Below are positions 37,526-47,085 of a stretch of DNA of 64,000 bases, piece by piece; the first letter of the stretch is position 1; every line of letters starts with the position of its first letter. Position numbers and translations under genes: made by a program. The stretch comes from Paenibacillus sp. D2_2 (GTDB lineage Bacteria > Bacillota > Bacilli > Paenibacillales > Paenibacillaceae), in NCBI RefSeq assembly GCF_031199965.1, contig NZ_CP133605.1:315501-379500 (forward strand), read 5' to 3'. A model generated the notes under the pieces. The model was not told where the DNA came from. It did no database searches and worked only from the letters and a program-made list of their open reading frames with translations.

Positions 37526-38282
37526 ATGAGAACTAATAAATGGATTTTGATATTTTTGGTGGCTGCAGTAGCGGGAGTACTTGTGATCGGTTTGTCGGTT
37601 GGCTCAGAGAAGCTCGAGATAGTTAAGCAGATTCCGGCGGGTGAAATTCAATACATTGAAATCTTTAATGATTCATGGGATGTTGAATTGAAGCCATCGA
37701 CAGACAATCAAGTACATGTAGACATAACGGGGAAGCAGAAGGATAAGAATAAGACTCCGGTGACAGTAACTTATCAAGATCATAAATTGATCATTCAACA
37801 GACTAAACAGATGGGAGGAGCTTTCTCAGCCTTTACTTGGGGAAAGAGGGAACGATTCAAATTTCTATTCCCAAAAATACAGTAGAGCAGGTTGCACTGA
37901 CGAGTGGTGATGGAGATATTCATATTAGTGGGTTAGCACTCTCTAGCCTGATGGTTCAAGATCGTGCGGGTTATGTAAAGCTTGATGAAGTGGAAGCAGA
38001 CGTTTTGACGACTTCTCCAAGACGGGAGATATCGTGTTAAAAAGAGTCAATGAACACGGCGAAATGAATATTGAAACCGAGACAGGGGATATTCAAGTCG
38101 TATATCAGACTGCGCCAGCCAGCTTGAAGCTGAAGGCAGAGAACATCAAAGGAGATACAACGGTACACTTGGAAAATCTCTCACGTACGACGAATACGGA
38201 TAAGGAAATCAGCGGAATCATAGGCGCTGGGGAGAACTCATTAACCGTCAGAAGTCGTTCGGGAAATATCGATATTAAATAG
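37526..38282 (+). pseudogene. DUF4097-domain membrane-anchored protein (two frame disruptions)
   Basis: A protein of about 253 residues: an N-terminal membrane anchor (WILIFLVAAVAGVLVIGLSV), then a beta-helical DUF4097 domain with repeated strands such as VNEHGEMNIETETGDIQVVY and NSLTVRSRSGNIDIK. The frame breaks near 37850 (GGGGAAAGAGG lacks an A) and near 38018 (ACTTCTCC lacks a base); repaired, FTWGKEGTIQISIPKN and LTTSSKTGDIVLKR continue in frame. ATG 37526 has better spacing to GAGGAGA than ATG 37523. DUF4097 proteins such as LiaG often accompany envelope-stress systems, which fits the ABC exporter upstream. Confidence 0.82.
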
Positions 38283-38411
38283 GGGATCATTGCTGGTTCC
38301 CATCCAAATGCTAGATGTGATAAATGTCATCGGAAGAAATAGCTTAAATTTTGAATAATAGGAGGTGACAGTTTAATGAGAAAAGTCACATAGGAAGGGA
38401 GCGTCAGATCA

Positions 38412-38630
38412 TTGGCACTTAATCGTGGAGCAGCAGATCAAGACTATATCATTGAGCAGGTAGTCCAATTATTTCAATGCAGAGTGTTGTGGAGTGAAGG
38501 TCGCCCATGCCTGGAATATAGCAGTTTAGAAGAACTGGACAAGGTATACGAGTATGTCAGAACCAGATTTGATATGGATATGTTGGACGTATTTTTTACA
38601 GCTGTAGAGAGCCTTCCTCAGGATGACTGA
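38412..38630 (+). CDS. Small hypothetical protein (72 aa)
   Basis: I do not recognise this protein. It is acidic: YIIEQVVQLFQCRVLWSEGR, then SSLEELDKVYEYVRTRF and a C-terminal ESLPQDD. The start is uncertain. TTG 38412 has only a moderate GAAGGGAG upstream. A much stronger site, AGGAGGTGAC at 38359, serves ATG 38376, which lies in the same frame but meets TAG after five codons (38391). Either that TAG is a sequence error and the protein begins at 38376, or the short frame is a leader. Confidence 0.6.
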   Translation: MALNRGAADQDYIIEQVVQLFQCRVLWSEGRPCLEYSSLEELDKVYEYVRTRFDMDMLDVFFTAVESLPQDD

Positions 38631-38739
38631 TGAACTAATAAGAGAATGAAGGGATTCCTGACATTTCCATGGAAGCATCTGTTAGTATATTCAGATATAA
38701 GCTATAATGGGAGCAAACTTCATGTTAGGAGAGATGATC

Positions 38740-39318
38740 TTGCATTTATTTAATCATTGGTTGAACGAATCTCAGCTTGAAATGAATGGTAATTTGCTGC
38801 AAATCTCGGCCCCAGGGAAGACAGATTATTTCATTAATCCAGAGAGTGGCGATGTTAAGAACAATGCGCCTTTCTTATATGCTGATGTGCAAGGTGACTT
38901 CATACTTCGCGCTAAAGTAAGACATGACTTCATATCTACTTTTGATGGAGCTGCTCTATTTATAATGGATAGCGAACGTGAGGATTGTTGGGCTAAGCTC
39001 TGTTATGAATATACGGATCTCAATACATATGCGGTTGTAAGTGTCGTGACCAATGGGGTATCTGACGATGCCAACGGCCAGAATTTAACCGATAAGAGCG
39101 TATGGCTGCAAATCGGTCGTAAGGGCGATGCTTTTGCCATGCATTACTCGACAGATGGCTCTCATTATCAAATGGTCAGAGTGTTCAACTTGAAAGCCTC
39201 CGATACCTTTAAAGTTGGACTGGTCTCTCAATCTCCAACAGGTGAGGGATTGATTAGTGACTTCTTGGATGTTCAGCTTGAGCAGGTGACGATGGAGAGC
39301 ATTAGGGGCGGGAAATAG
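38740..39318 (+). CDS. DUF1349-domain protein, concanavalin-like fold
   Basis: About 192 residues of the DUF1349 family, whose members have a lectin/glucanase-like jelly roll. Visible features include FINPESGDVKNNAPFLYADV, DFILRAKVRHDF, DGAALFIMDSEREDCWAKLC and KVGLVSQSPTGEGL. I chose TTG 38740 because TTAGGAGAG lies eight bases upstream; an ATG at 38707 lacks a site. There is no signal peptide. Function is unknown, though carbohydrate binding is plausible for the fold. Confidence 0.78.
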   Translation: MHLFNHWLNESQLEMNGNLLQISAPGKTDYFINPESGDVKNNAPFLYADVQGDFILRAKVRHDFISTFDGAALFIMDSEREDCWAKLCYEYTDLNTYAVVSVVTNGVSDDANGQNLTDKSVWLQIGRKGDAFAMHYSTDGSHYQMVRVFNLKASDTFKVGLVSQSPTGEGLISDFLDVQLEQVTMESIRGGK

Positions 39319-39339
39319 GCCGATTGATCCCATAGGAAA

Positions 39340-39430
39340 AATGTCAAAAAAGCCTGCAGATATGCAGGCTTTTTGCTGTTCGTGGCCTTTTTGGGGATAA
39401 AAAGATGTATATTTGCAGGCTTTTCAATCA
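39340..39430. repeat. Palindromic repeat, two units
   Basis: AAAAAAGCCTGCAGATATGC continuing AGGCTTTTT (39345-39373) is a complete unit with arms AAAAAGCCTGCA/TGCAGGCTTTTT. A second, AAAAAGATGTATATTTGCAGGCTTTT, follows about 54 bases on. This is the same family as at 11626-13125 and the two 3' clusters. It lies between convergent genes, where it would act as a bidirectional terminator. Confidence 0.8.
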
Positions 39431-39470
39431 TGCAGGGTCGCCGGTTGTATTCTGAATGCCCGTTTTCTCT

Positions 39471-40127
39471 CTAAGCTTGGCTCTTAAGATAACTTAGTAG
39501 GATATCCTTTAGAATCAGTAGCTGTTCTTTCGGATCTAGGTCAGGTTTAACAGTAAGAATATTTTTTTGTAGGGACAGCTTTCTTGCGAAATTCCCGAAC
39601 GTGTTGATGACCGTTGTCAGTATTTTGTCCACTGCACTATCGGTTCTTATGGAACCATCCTCCACTCCTTGTTGGATAATGGTCGAGAAGACGGCTGAAA
39701 TTTGGCGATATACCGTGTTGAAGGTATCAATATCCTCAAGTGGTTCTTTGTAATTGGCAGCATAGCCCTCGAAGTTTTCTAACAGCTTCACATTGGAGCC
39801 ATCATCACTATCGAGCAGAGCCATAAAATCATCAAAGAGAAGACTAATCTTCTCATAACAGGACACCGGCATTTCGGCGATCGCTTGGAAGGTCTGGAGA
39901 ATGATCTCTAGATTTCTCGTCGCCACGGCGACGACAAGCTTCTCCTTCTTCGGGAAGAAGCGGAATACGGTAGCTACGCCAACGCAAGCTCTGTCCGCGA
40001 TATTTTGCATCGTCGTCTTATCGATTCCTTTTTCTATAAACACTTCTTCAGCCGCCTCGATAACAAGCTGAATTCTATTTTGTTTGCCGCGCTGCAATTC
40101 GTTCCTATGCCTCGTTTTAGGATCCAT
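39471..40127 (-). CDS. TetR-family transcriptional regulator
   Basis: A 218-residue regulator. The HTH reads RIQLVIEAAEEVFIEKGIDK then NIADRACVGVATVFRFFPKK. ATG 40127 is preceded by GGAGGCTTCC. It is divergent from the copper module, but the copZ promoter carries a CsoR-like G-rich site, so copper control by this TetR protein is not implied. The target is unknown. Confidence 0.88.
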   Translation of the reverse strand: MDPKTRHRNELQRGKQNRIQLVIEAAEEVFIEKGIDKTTMQNIADRACVGVATVFRFFPKKEKLVVAVATRNLEIILQTFQAIAEMPVSCYEKISLLFDDFMALLDSDDGSNVKLLENFEGYAANYKEPLEDIDTFNTVYRQISAVFSTIIQQGVEDGSIRTDSAVDKILTTVINTFGNFARKLSLQKNILTVKPDLDPKEQLLILKDILLSYLKSQA

Positions 40128-40286
40128 TCGGAAGCCTCCAAAATTGTCGTTATCATATTATTATACCTATCCTAAATTTGACGGACAATGATTGTTGTTA
40201 TTTTGAGGCGGAGGCTCTAAGTGGGACCGCTGAGCAATTGACCCAAATTATAGAGATTCATCAGGTGAAAGCTTAGAATCCTCGTT

Positions 40287-40316
40287 AGGACGGGCGCCAA
40301 TCGGCGTCCGTTTTTT
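40287..40316 (+). terminator. Terminator in the tetR-copZ intergenic region
   Basis: GGACG...CGTCC with an inner GC-rich stem, then TTTTTTG. It lies 170 bases before copZ on the plus strand with no complete gene upstream of it, so either an unannotated short transcript ends here or it shields the copper promoter. Confidence 0.6.
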
Positions 40317-40357
40317 GTTTGCTTTAATTTCTCGTTGAAATTACAGGAAAATATACG

Positions 40358-40387
40358 TTGACTGAATATAGGGTAGGGGGGTATACT
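40358..40387 (+). promoter_or_regulatory. copZ promoter with CsoR-like operator
   Basis: TTGACT (-35, 40358-40363), an 18-bp spacer and TATACT (-10, 40382-40387). The spacer carries ATAGGGTAGGGGGGTATAC, a G-rich pseudo-palindrome like copper-sensing CsoR operators. Copper induction of the operon is inferred; no csoR gene is present in the window. Confidence 0.65.
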
Positions 40388-40491
40388 ATATTTGTGATTA
40401 GGAATCGTATTACAATGATTTGAAATGGAGAAAGTTAAAGATAACGGCCATACTTAATGGCAGTTTTGAAAAAAACCAGGAGGTAGTCAAT

Positions 40492-40692
40492 ATGCAAAAT
40501 GTATTGCTTAACGTAAAGGGAATGTCCTGTGGTCATTGCGTCAATTCGGTGGAGGGTGCTCTTAAAGAGATCGGGGCACAAGGAAAGGTTGATCTGAAGA
40601 AAGGAACTGTTGCAGTAGAATTCGACGACAGCAAGCTCTCCCTAGACAATATTAAGGAAGCCATCGAGGATCAAGGCTACGACGTTGACTAA
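40492..40692 (+). CDS. copZ: Copper chaperone CopZ
   Basis: A 66-residue HMA-fold protein that carries Cu(I) to CopA. The metal site is MSCGHC. ATG 40492 follows CCAGGAGGTAGTCAAT, a strong site; the open frame from 40420 is not supported. It lies 28 bases before copA and shares the CsoR-like promoter. Confidence 0.92.
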   Translation: MQNVLLNVKGMSCGHCVNSVEGALKEIGAQGKVDLKKGTVAVEFDDSKLSLDNIKEAIEDQGYDVD

Positions 40693-40720
40693 AGTATCCT
40701 ACTTTAAGCGGGTGATATAA

Positions 40721-43135
40721 ATGGAAGGAACGAAACAGACGTCTCTGCAAATCACGGGGATGACTTGTGCAGCTTGTGCGAATCGCATTGAGAGAGGTTT
40801 GAATAAGCTCGAAGGCGTCTTAGAAGCGAATGTCAATTTCGCAATTGAACGAGCGACGGTCACCTATGATCCTGGCGTCGTTGATGTTGCCAAGATGGAG
40901 CAGAGCATTCAGAAGCTTGGTTATGACACCGTCAAAGAGAAGGTGGAGCTCGAATTAAGCGGCATGACCTGTGCGGCCTGTGCTACGAGAATAGAGAAGA
41001 CATTGAATAAGATATCGGGTGTGAGTCAAGCGACTGTGAACTTTGCGATGGAGACCGCTCATGTGGAGTATAATCCAGCTGAAGTCAGTGTCTCCGATAT
41101 GCAGCAAAGGGTTGAGAAGATAGGGTATAAAGCCTCCCTGAAGCAGGAGCAAGCTGATCCTGGCGAGCATCGTAAACATGAAATTACACGGCAGAAGCGC
41201 AAATTAATCGTATCTGCAATTTTGTCACTTCCGCTTCTGTGGTCGATGGTAAGCCACTTTTCATTTACGTCATGGATTTGGATGCCGGATATATTTATGA
41301 ATCCTTGGTTCCAATTGATCCTAGCAACACCGGTACAGTTCTATATTGGCAGACAGTTCTATATTGGAGCTTATAAAGCACTTCGGAACGGCAGCGCCAA
41401 TATGGATGTCCTTGTCTCGCTTGGAACGTCAGCAGCCTACTTTTATAGTTTGTTCCTAACCGTTCAATGGGCTATCAACGACGGCAATGTTCATCATGGA
41501 CCATCAATGTATTATGAGACTAGTGCTGTGCTTATTACGCTGGTGCTGATGGGGAAATTGTTCGAGGCACTCGCCAAAGGACGTTCGTCGGAAGCGATCA
41601 AGTCTCTTATGGGCTTACAAGCAAAGACGGCTCTAGTCGTTCGTGACGGTCAGGAATTAAGCATTCCGATCGAGGAAGTGATTGCCGGAGACGTTGTTCT
41701 CGTTCGTCCAGGCGATAAAGTTCCGGTTGACGGCGTAGTCCTGGAAGGAATGTCATCGGTAGATGAGTCGATGCTGACAGGCGAGAGCATTCCTGTGGAG
41801 AAAAAGGCGGGCGATACCGTTATCGGCTCGACCATGAACAAGAATGGTATGTTAAGAATAAAAGCAACCAAGGTCGGTAAAGAAACGGCACTTGCGCAGA
41901 TCATTAAAGTTGTAGAAGAGGCACAGGGCTCGAAAGCCCCAATTCAGCGTGTGGCGGATGTAATTTCAGGCATCTTCGTGCCGATAGTTGTTGGGATTGC
42001 AATCGTGACTTTTCTAGTGTGGTACTTCCTGGTCACACCTGGTGATTTTGCAGGTTCCTTAGAAAAAGCGATTGCGGTTCTCGTTATTGCTTGCCCTTGT
42101 GCACTCGGATTGGCAACTCCAACCTCGATTATGGCCGGGTCTGGCCGTGCAGCTGAATTCGGTATCCTGTTCAAGGGTGGCGAGCATCTGGAACAGACGC
42201 ACAAGATTGATGCGATTATTCTGGACAAAACAGGTACTGTGACCAAAGGTAAACCTGAGCTTACGGATGTACTGACAAATGGAGATGAAGCTAGATTCCT
42301 CCGGCTTGTTGGCGCAGCAGAGAAAAACTCAGAGCATCCGCTTGCAGATGCAATCGTTGAAGGAGTTAAGGCGAAGAACATCGAGCTGCCGACTACGGAA
42401 TCTTTTGAAGCCATTCCAGGTTACGGAATTAAAGCTGTAGTCGAAGGCAATGAGCTGCTCATCGGAACGCGTCGCCTGATGGATAAATATGAAGTGAATG
42501 CAAATAGAGCTTATGAGACCATGTCGAAGCTAGAGGAGTCTGGCAAAACTGCAATGCTTGTCGCGATTAACAACGAGTATGCAGGTATGGTAGCTGTCGC
42601 GGATACAATTAAGGAAAGCTCGGCGGCAGCTGTAAGCCGTCTGAAGGAAATGGGTATTCAGGTCATTATGATTACCGGGGATAATGAGCGAACAGCTAAG
42701 GCGATAGCTGCGCAAGTTGGTATTGATCATGTTCGCGCCGAGGTGTTACCAGAAGGTAAGGCGGAAGAAGTGAAGAAACTTCAAGCGGAAGGCAAGAAAG
42801 TGGCCATGGTCGGAGATGGTATCAATGACGCACCGGCACTTGCCACGGCGGATATCGGTATGGCAATCGGTACAGGTACAGACGTGGCTATGGAAGCGGC
42901 TGATGTCACCTTGATGCGTGGCGATCTGTCGAGTATCCCGGATGCCATTTATATGAGCCGGAAGACGATGCGTAACATTAAGCAGAACCTGTTCTGGGCA
43001 CTTGGCTATAATACGCTTGGCATTCCGATTGCAGCTATCGGCCTACTGACTCCATGGGTGGCAGGTGCAGCGATGGCATTAAGCTCGGTTTCGGTCGTAT
43101 TAAACGCACTTCGTCTGCAACGTGTGAAAATCTAA
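40721..43135 (+). CDS. copA: Copper-exporting P1B-type ATPase CopA
   Basis: An 804-residue Cu(I)-exporting ATPase of the plasma membrane. Two N-terminal HMA domains each carry MTCAAC (first at residues 14-19, second near 86-91). The transmembrane metal site is CPC in [11 protein letters not shown] near residue 458. The phosphorylation site is D502 in DKTGT. TGES and GDGIND (about 697-703) are the actuator and hinge motifs, and the HP motif is SEHPLADA. These are all standard for CopA. It is intact and followed by a second small HMA protein. Confidence 0.96.
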   Translation: MEGTKQTSLQITGMTCAACANRIERGLNKLEGVLEANVNFAIERATVTYDPGVVDVAKMEQSIQKLGYDTVKEKVELELSGMTCAACATRIEKTLNKISGVSQATVNFAMETAHVEYNPAEVSVSDMQQRVEKIGYKASLKQEQADPGEHRKHEITRQKRKLIVSAILSLPLLWSMVSHFSFTSWIWMPDIFMNPWFQLILATPVQFYIGRQFYIGAYKALRNGSANMDVLVSLGTSAAYFYSLFLTVQWAINDGNVHHGPSMYYETSAVLITLVLMGKLFEALAKGRSSEAIKSLMGLQAKTALVVRDGQELSIPIEEVIAGDVVLVRPGDKVPVDGVVLEGMSSVDESMLTGESIPVEKKAGDTVIGSTMNKNGMLRIKATKVGKETALAQIIKVVEEAQGSKAPIQRVADVISGIFVPIVVGIAIVTFLVWYFLVTPGDFAGSLEKAIAVLVIACPCALGLATPTSIMAGSGRAAEFGILFKGGEHLEQTHKIDAIILDKTGTVTKGKPELTDVLTNGDEARFLRLVGAAEKNSEHPLADAIVEGVKAKNIELPTTESFEAIPGYGIKAVVEGNELLIGTRRLMDKYEVNANRAYETMSKLEESGKTAMLVAINNEYAGMVAVADTIKESSAAAVSRLKEMGIQVIMITGDNERTAKAIAAQVGIDHVRAEVLPEGKAEEVKKLQAEGKKVAMVGDGINDAPALATADIGMAIGTGTDVAMEAADVTLMRGDLSSIPDAIYMSRKTMRNIKQNLFWALGYNTLGIPIAAIGLLTPWVAGAAMALSSVSVVLNALRLQRVKI

Positions 43136-43241
43136 GGGCAGGTATGAAAAAAGACCCGTTTGCCGGTTTTCAGCATGTGCGTTTTTTTCAAAACGCTTCA
43201 GTTGAATGAAGCTCGGGGCTGAGCGGAGAGGAGGTGGAAAT

Positions 43242-43445
43242 ATGCAAGAAGTAACGGTGAAAGTTGAAGGCATGAATTGCGGTAAATGTGCCAAGAAAGT
43301 CGAGGGCGCGCTAGAGGCCATCGGTGCCGAGGGGCATGTGAATCTTGAAGAGCATAACGTAAATGTGAAATATGACTCATCCAAGTTGGATCTTTCAGAT
43401 ATAAAGGCAAGTATTGAAGCCAAAGGCTATCATGTTGTCTCCTAA
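43242..43445 (+). CDS. Second CopZ-like heavy-metal-binding protein
   Basis: A 67-residue HMA protein with the site MNCGKC. ATG 43242 follows GGAGAGGAGGTGGAAAT. It is clearly related to copZ upstream (both end DI(K)...IE...GY.V) but differs around the cysteines (GKCAKK against GHCVNS). Two chaperones flanking one CopA suggests a duplication with divergence, perhaps for different partners. Confidence 0.88.
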   Translation: MQEVTVKVEGMNCGKCAKKVEGALEAIGAEGHVNLEEHNVNVKYDSSKLDLSDIKASIEAKGYHVVS

Positions 43446-43453
43446 AATAATTG

Positions 43454-43512
43454 AATAACCCCCTTCAAGTCTAGTATCGCGAGATACTTAACTTGAAGGG
43501 GGTTATTTTATT
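43454..43512. terminator. Bidirectional terminator between convergent genes
   Basis: Perfect 17-bp stem AATAACCCCCTTCAAGT/ACTTGAAGGGGGTTATT, with inner AGTATC/GATACT, T-rich on both strands. It serves the copper module and the LLM oxidoreductase gene. Confidence 0.92.
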
Positions 43513-43522
43513 TGTTAGGGTA

Positions 43523-44567
43523 TTAATTATTTAAACGCCCGATCTCTTCTCGAACAAGAGGAGCGACCTCTGTTCCGAATAGTCTGATCGCATTCATTAC
43601 TTCTGCATGGGGCATCGTACCGTGTGGAACATGCAGCATGAAACGCGTGATTCCAACATGTTTGTACAAATCAATGATTTTATTAGCGACGGTTCTCGGA
43701 TCACCAACATATAGAGCTCCCTCCGAACTGCAAGCCGCATCATAATCTGAACGATGGTAAGGAGCGGACCCTTTTTCAACGGCTCGCACATTGGTTCTAG
43801 CAAAAGTTGAAGGGAAGAATTTCTCGATCGCGGTCTGCGTGTCCTCTGCAACGAAACCATGGGAATGCGATGCAATCGTCAGTTTGGATACATCGTGTCC
43901 GGCACGAGTTGCCGCTTCCTTGTATAACCGCACTTGTTCCGCATAATCCAAAGGATGGACAGGTCCAATAATTGCCAATACAAACGGTAGTCCGAGTGAA
44001 CCTGCACGGACTGCAGATTCCGGGCTTCCTGCACTGCCGATCCATATTGGAAGGGGATCCTGAACAGGTCGCGGATAAATCCCTAGATTCTGTATAGCCG
44101 CTCGGTGCTTACCGCTCCAGGTCACTTTCTCGGATTTCTGAATTTTCAATAATAGATCCAGCTTCTCATCGAACAGCTCTTCATAGTCCGCCAGATCGTA
44201 TCCGAACAAAGGGAACGACTCTAAAAAGAGCCCCGGCCAATCATAATCTCTGCACGTCCGTTTGAAATTCCATCCAGCGTTGCGAAATCTTGAAAGACAC
44301 GTACTGGGTCGTCTGAGGAGAGAATCGTGACCGCACTGGTCAGGCGAATTCTTGTCGTCATCGCTGCCGCTGCACCAAGAACGACGGCGGGGACGAAGCG
44401 GCATAATCATGACGATGATGTTCACCTATTCCATATACATCCAGTCCAACCTGATCGGCGAGCACGATCTCCTCAACGACTTCCCGTAACCGTTCTGCAT
44501 GACTTATTGTCTTACCTGTCTCAACATCAGGTGTTGTCTCAACAAAGCTGCTTATTCCAAGTTCCAC
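43523..44567 (-). pseudogene. LLM-class flavin-dependent oxidoreductase (two frame disruptions)
   Basis: Luciferase-like monooxygenase of about 348 residues. The start is GTG 44567 after GGAGGCAG (MELGISSFVETTPD). The family core [16 protein letters not shown] continues in frame as [20 protein letters not shown] once one C is restored near 44385. A second break near 44229 (one T short in a T run) joins [12 protein letters not shown] to [18 protein letters not shown]. Both are homopolymer sites. Later blocks (IWIGSAGSPESAVRAGSLGL, PHGTMPHAEVMNAIRLFGTE) are typical. The substrate is unknown; the enzyme needs FMNH2. Confidence 0.85.
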
Positions 44568-44654
44568 TAATTACTGCCTCCTGCTTGTTTACACATGGGT
44601 TGTGATTTTTGTCATTTAACAGTAACATAAGTGATTTGTATTTTCTAGAATGCT

Positions 44655-45467
44655 TTAAGTCCGCCGCATATAGGCACTTACTGTAAGCGGCGCGAAGATG
44701 GCTACAATAACAGCAGCACCGATGAGGGAGATGGCTAGATCCCAGCCGACGGTACCCGAATTGGCCAAATTCCTAACGGCAGTGACGAGATGCGAAATCG
44801 GATTAATCTTCACGAACCATTGCAGCCAGTTAGGCATCGTGTCCACAGGAACGAATGCGTTGGAGAGGAACGTGAGCGGGAACAGAACGAGCATCGAGAT
44901 TCCCTGTACACTTGAGGCCGTACGGGCAATGACACCGAAGAAAGCGAAGATCCAGCTGATGGCCCAGGAGCAGAGAATGACGATAATCGCGGCCAAGGCT
45001 ACATGCTCCAGGCCTCCCTCTGGTCGATAGCCCATAATATATCCCATGGTAAAGGTCAGCGTGGTCGCAATCGTATAGCGAATTGTATCAGCGAGTAGCG
45101 CTCCTGCAAGCGGGGCGATCCGTGCGATCGGTAGTGACTTGAAGCGATCAAATACCCCTTTATCCATATCCTCGCGAAGCTGAACGCCAGTAACGATAGA
45201 TGTCGTAATTACAGTCTGTACGAGAATGCCGGGAATAATAACAGGTAGATAGCTAGCCACATCACCGGAGATCGCCCCACCGAAAATATAGGTAAACATC
45301 AGTGTGAAAATGATTGGCTGCAGCGTGACATCGAACAATTGCTCTGGTGTGCGGCGGATTTTGAGCAGCCCCCGATAAGCCATCGTTAACGAATGGCGTA
45401 GCGATTGTGTGAAGCTGGTATGGTTCTTTAATTTGCGTTCAGATACAGGTTGAATGGAAGCTCTCAT
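44655..45467 (-). CDS. ABC-2 transporter permease, DrrB/daunorubicin type
   Basis: A 270-residue membrane subunit with six predicted segments. Features include TLQPIIFTLMFTYIFGGAIS, the loop DRFKSLPIARIAPLAGALLA, and FPLTFLSNAFVPVDTMPNWLQ, all typical of ABC-2 multidrug exporters of the DrrB group. It overlaps the ATPase gene by four bases (ATGA) and lies downstream of it. The drug specificity cannot be read from sequence. Confidence 0.92.
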   Translation of the reverse strand: MRASIQPVSERKLKNHTSFTQSLRHSLTMAYRGLLKIRRTPEQLFDVTLQPIIFTLMFTYIFGGAISGDVASYLPVIIPGILVQTVITTSIVTGVQLREDMDKGVFDRFKSLPIARIAPLAGALLADTIRYTIATTLTFTMGYIMGYRPEGGLEHVALAAIIVILCSWAISWIFAFFGVIARTASSVQGISMLVLFPLTFLSNAFVPVDTMPNWLQWFVKINPISHLVTAVRNLANSGTVGWDLAISLIGAAVIVAIFAPLTVSAYMRRT

Positions 45468-46492
45468 ATGGTTGTTCCCTCCATGCTCTTGGATTCATAG
45501 ACTGGTGCAGAGGCAGCCTCCGCATCAGTTGGACGTTGGCCGGTGATCGTTAGGAAGACCTCGTCGAGTGTCGGCTTCTGCACGCTCATCTCGGACAGAG
45601 CAATTCCTTCGCTGCGCAGCGCGATCAACAGATCGGTGACGAGATCGGCATTCGCCATCGGCGCAGTAATCTCCCCGGCTTCCGAGGAGATGCCGGACGG
45701 TACTTTAAGCACCCGCTCGATCAGGCGGCGAGCCATCTCGATATCCTGCGCCTGCTCCACTCGTAGATGCAGGGACGAAGTGCCGACGGACATCTTCAAT
45801 TCATCGGCAGTGCCTTCAGCGATGACCTTACCGTAATCAATCACGGCGATCCGGTCAGCTAGTTGGTCGGCCTCTTCTAGATATTGCGTTGTAAGTAGTA
45901 CGGTCGATCCTGTATCCACTAATCGGCGAATCGTATCCCACATCTGGGAGCGTGTACGCGGGTCGAGCCCGGTCGTCGGTTCATCGAGGAAGATGAGCGG
46001 CGGCTGCGCGATCAAGCTGGCGGCCAGATCCAATCTGCGCCGCATGCCGCCGGAGAAATTTTTGAGCGGACGTCTTGCCGCCTCGGATAAGCCGAATTCC
46101 TCCAGCAGTTCCTCTGATTTACGCTTTGCCTCTTTACGTGACAGGCCGAGCAGTCGCGAGAAGATAATCAGGTTCTCAGTAGCACTGAGCGATTCGTCGA
46201 CGGAAGCGTATTGCCCTGTTACGCCAATCAACTGCCGCACGATTTGAGATTCTTTTATCACGTCATGACCGAAGATCGTTGCTGTTCCGGCATCTGGCCG
46301 CAGTAACGTGGCCAACATGCGGATCGTCGTCGTCTTACCCGCTCCGTTAGGTCCGAGTACACCATAAATCGATCCGGCCCGCACCTTCAAATCCACACCA
46401 TCCACTGCGCGGTTATCTCCGAATGTTTTGATAAGTCCATGAGCCTCTACGGCCCATTCACTGTTGTTTGATTTATTGTTTATCTGTCCCAA
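45464..46492 (-). CDS. ABC transporter ATPase, DrrA/daunorubicin type
   Basis: Energises the DrrB-like permease. It has Walker [10 protein letters not shown], signature FSGGMRRRLDLAASLI, Walker B LIFLDEPTTGLDPRT, and the DrrA C-terminal domain ending LDEVFLTITG. I prefer TTG 46492 because GGAGG lies eight bases upstream; the ATG at 46507 overlaps that site and would need another. A perfect palindrome lies about 130 bases upstream at 46621-46638. Confidence 0.9.
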   Translation of the reverse strand: MGQINNKSNNSEWAVEAHGLIKTFGDNRAVDGVDLKVRAGSIYGVLGPNGAGKTTTIRMLATLLRPDAGTATIFGHDVIKESQIVRQLIGVTGQYASVDESLSATENLIIFSRLLGLSRKEAKRKSEELLEEFGLSEAARRPLKNFSGGMRRRLDLAASLIAQPPLIFLDEPTTGLDPRTRSQMWDTIRRLVDTGSTVLLTTQYLEEADQLADRIAVIDYGKVIAEGTADELKMSVGTSSLHLRVEQAQDIEMARRLIERVLKVPSGISSEAGEITAPMANADLVTDLLIALRSEGIALSEMSVQKPTLDEVFLTITGQRPTDAEAASAPVYESKSMEGTTI

Positions 46493-46620
46493 TGTGATTT
46501 CCTCCATTCCATAACACTCACTTGTTATCGTAACCGGATCATATCACTGGTTTTTAAACAGAATGTAAACGATGATTCGTCGTATAAAAAGATAATTCCA
46601 TATCAATGTAGGGTAATAAT

Positions 46621-46638
46621 TTTTGTCATATGACAAAA
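46621..46638. promoter_or_regulatory. Perfect 18-bp palindrome upstream of the DrrAB operon
   Basis: TTTTGTCATATGACAAAA is fully symmetrical. A related sequence, TTTTTGTCATTTAACAGTAA, lies upstream of the LLM gene near 44608. Position suggests an operator for a repressor; no regulator gene adjoins. Confidence 0.45.
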
Positions 46639-46722
46639 GTGATGACAATACTCACTATTTTGTCGAACCGCAGTACATTACTATGAACGTATAGCGATGA
46701 ACGGGAGGCGATTACCTGCGCC

Positions 46723-47085
46723 ATGATGAAGCTGATAACTATGGTAACCAATACTACTATGCTGGGAAAGGCCGGAGGGAATCTTGCCAGCGGAGTATTC
46801 GAACTTAAGGATATCCCGGATGATTTGGCTAGGCCGATTGTATTAACCCTGAAATTCGATCCATCGAAGATTGGAGAAGGGCAGCAGGCTGCCATACATT
46901 ATTTCAATGAGACGAACCAGATATGGGAAGAGCTCGGCGGACAAGTAATGGGTAGTTTGATTACAGTTCAGGTCAATCAAATGGGGAAATTTGCTGTACT
47001 AGCCGTAGAGAATCAGATAGGTCCATCAGATCATTCAAGTATTGTGGACATCACCAGGCATTTGCGGTTTCAGCTAATTCAATAA
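46723..47085 (+). pseudogene. Fragment of a secreted SLH-type protein
   Basis: Open frame of 120 codons with no signal peptide and a poorly spaced ribosome site (GGGAGG about 16 bases before ATG 46723). The text resembles the region just before SLH domains in Bacillota surface proteins: IHYFNETNQIWEELGG, then SLITVQVNQMGKFAVLAVE, then IVDITRH as the opening of an SLH repeat. The rest of the SLH module is missing; a frame shift in TTGCGG would extend it only to a stop at 47093-47095. It looks like a remnant, not a complete gene. Confidence 0.55.

Noticed and set aside
40222..40320. T-box-like TGGGACCGC followed by a terminator before copZ
   Set aside because: The segment resembles a T-box antiterminator core, but there is no room for stem I and a specifier loop between it and the tetR promoter, and the downstream gene is a copper chaperone, not an amino acid gene.
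43144..43209. Short frame MKKDPFAGFQHVRFFQNASV... between copA and the second copZ
   Set aside because: It has only a weak ribosome site and no recognisable features; a 21-codon chance frame is likely.
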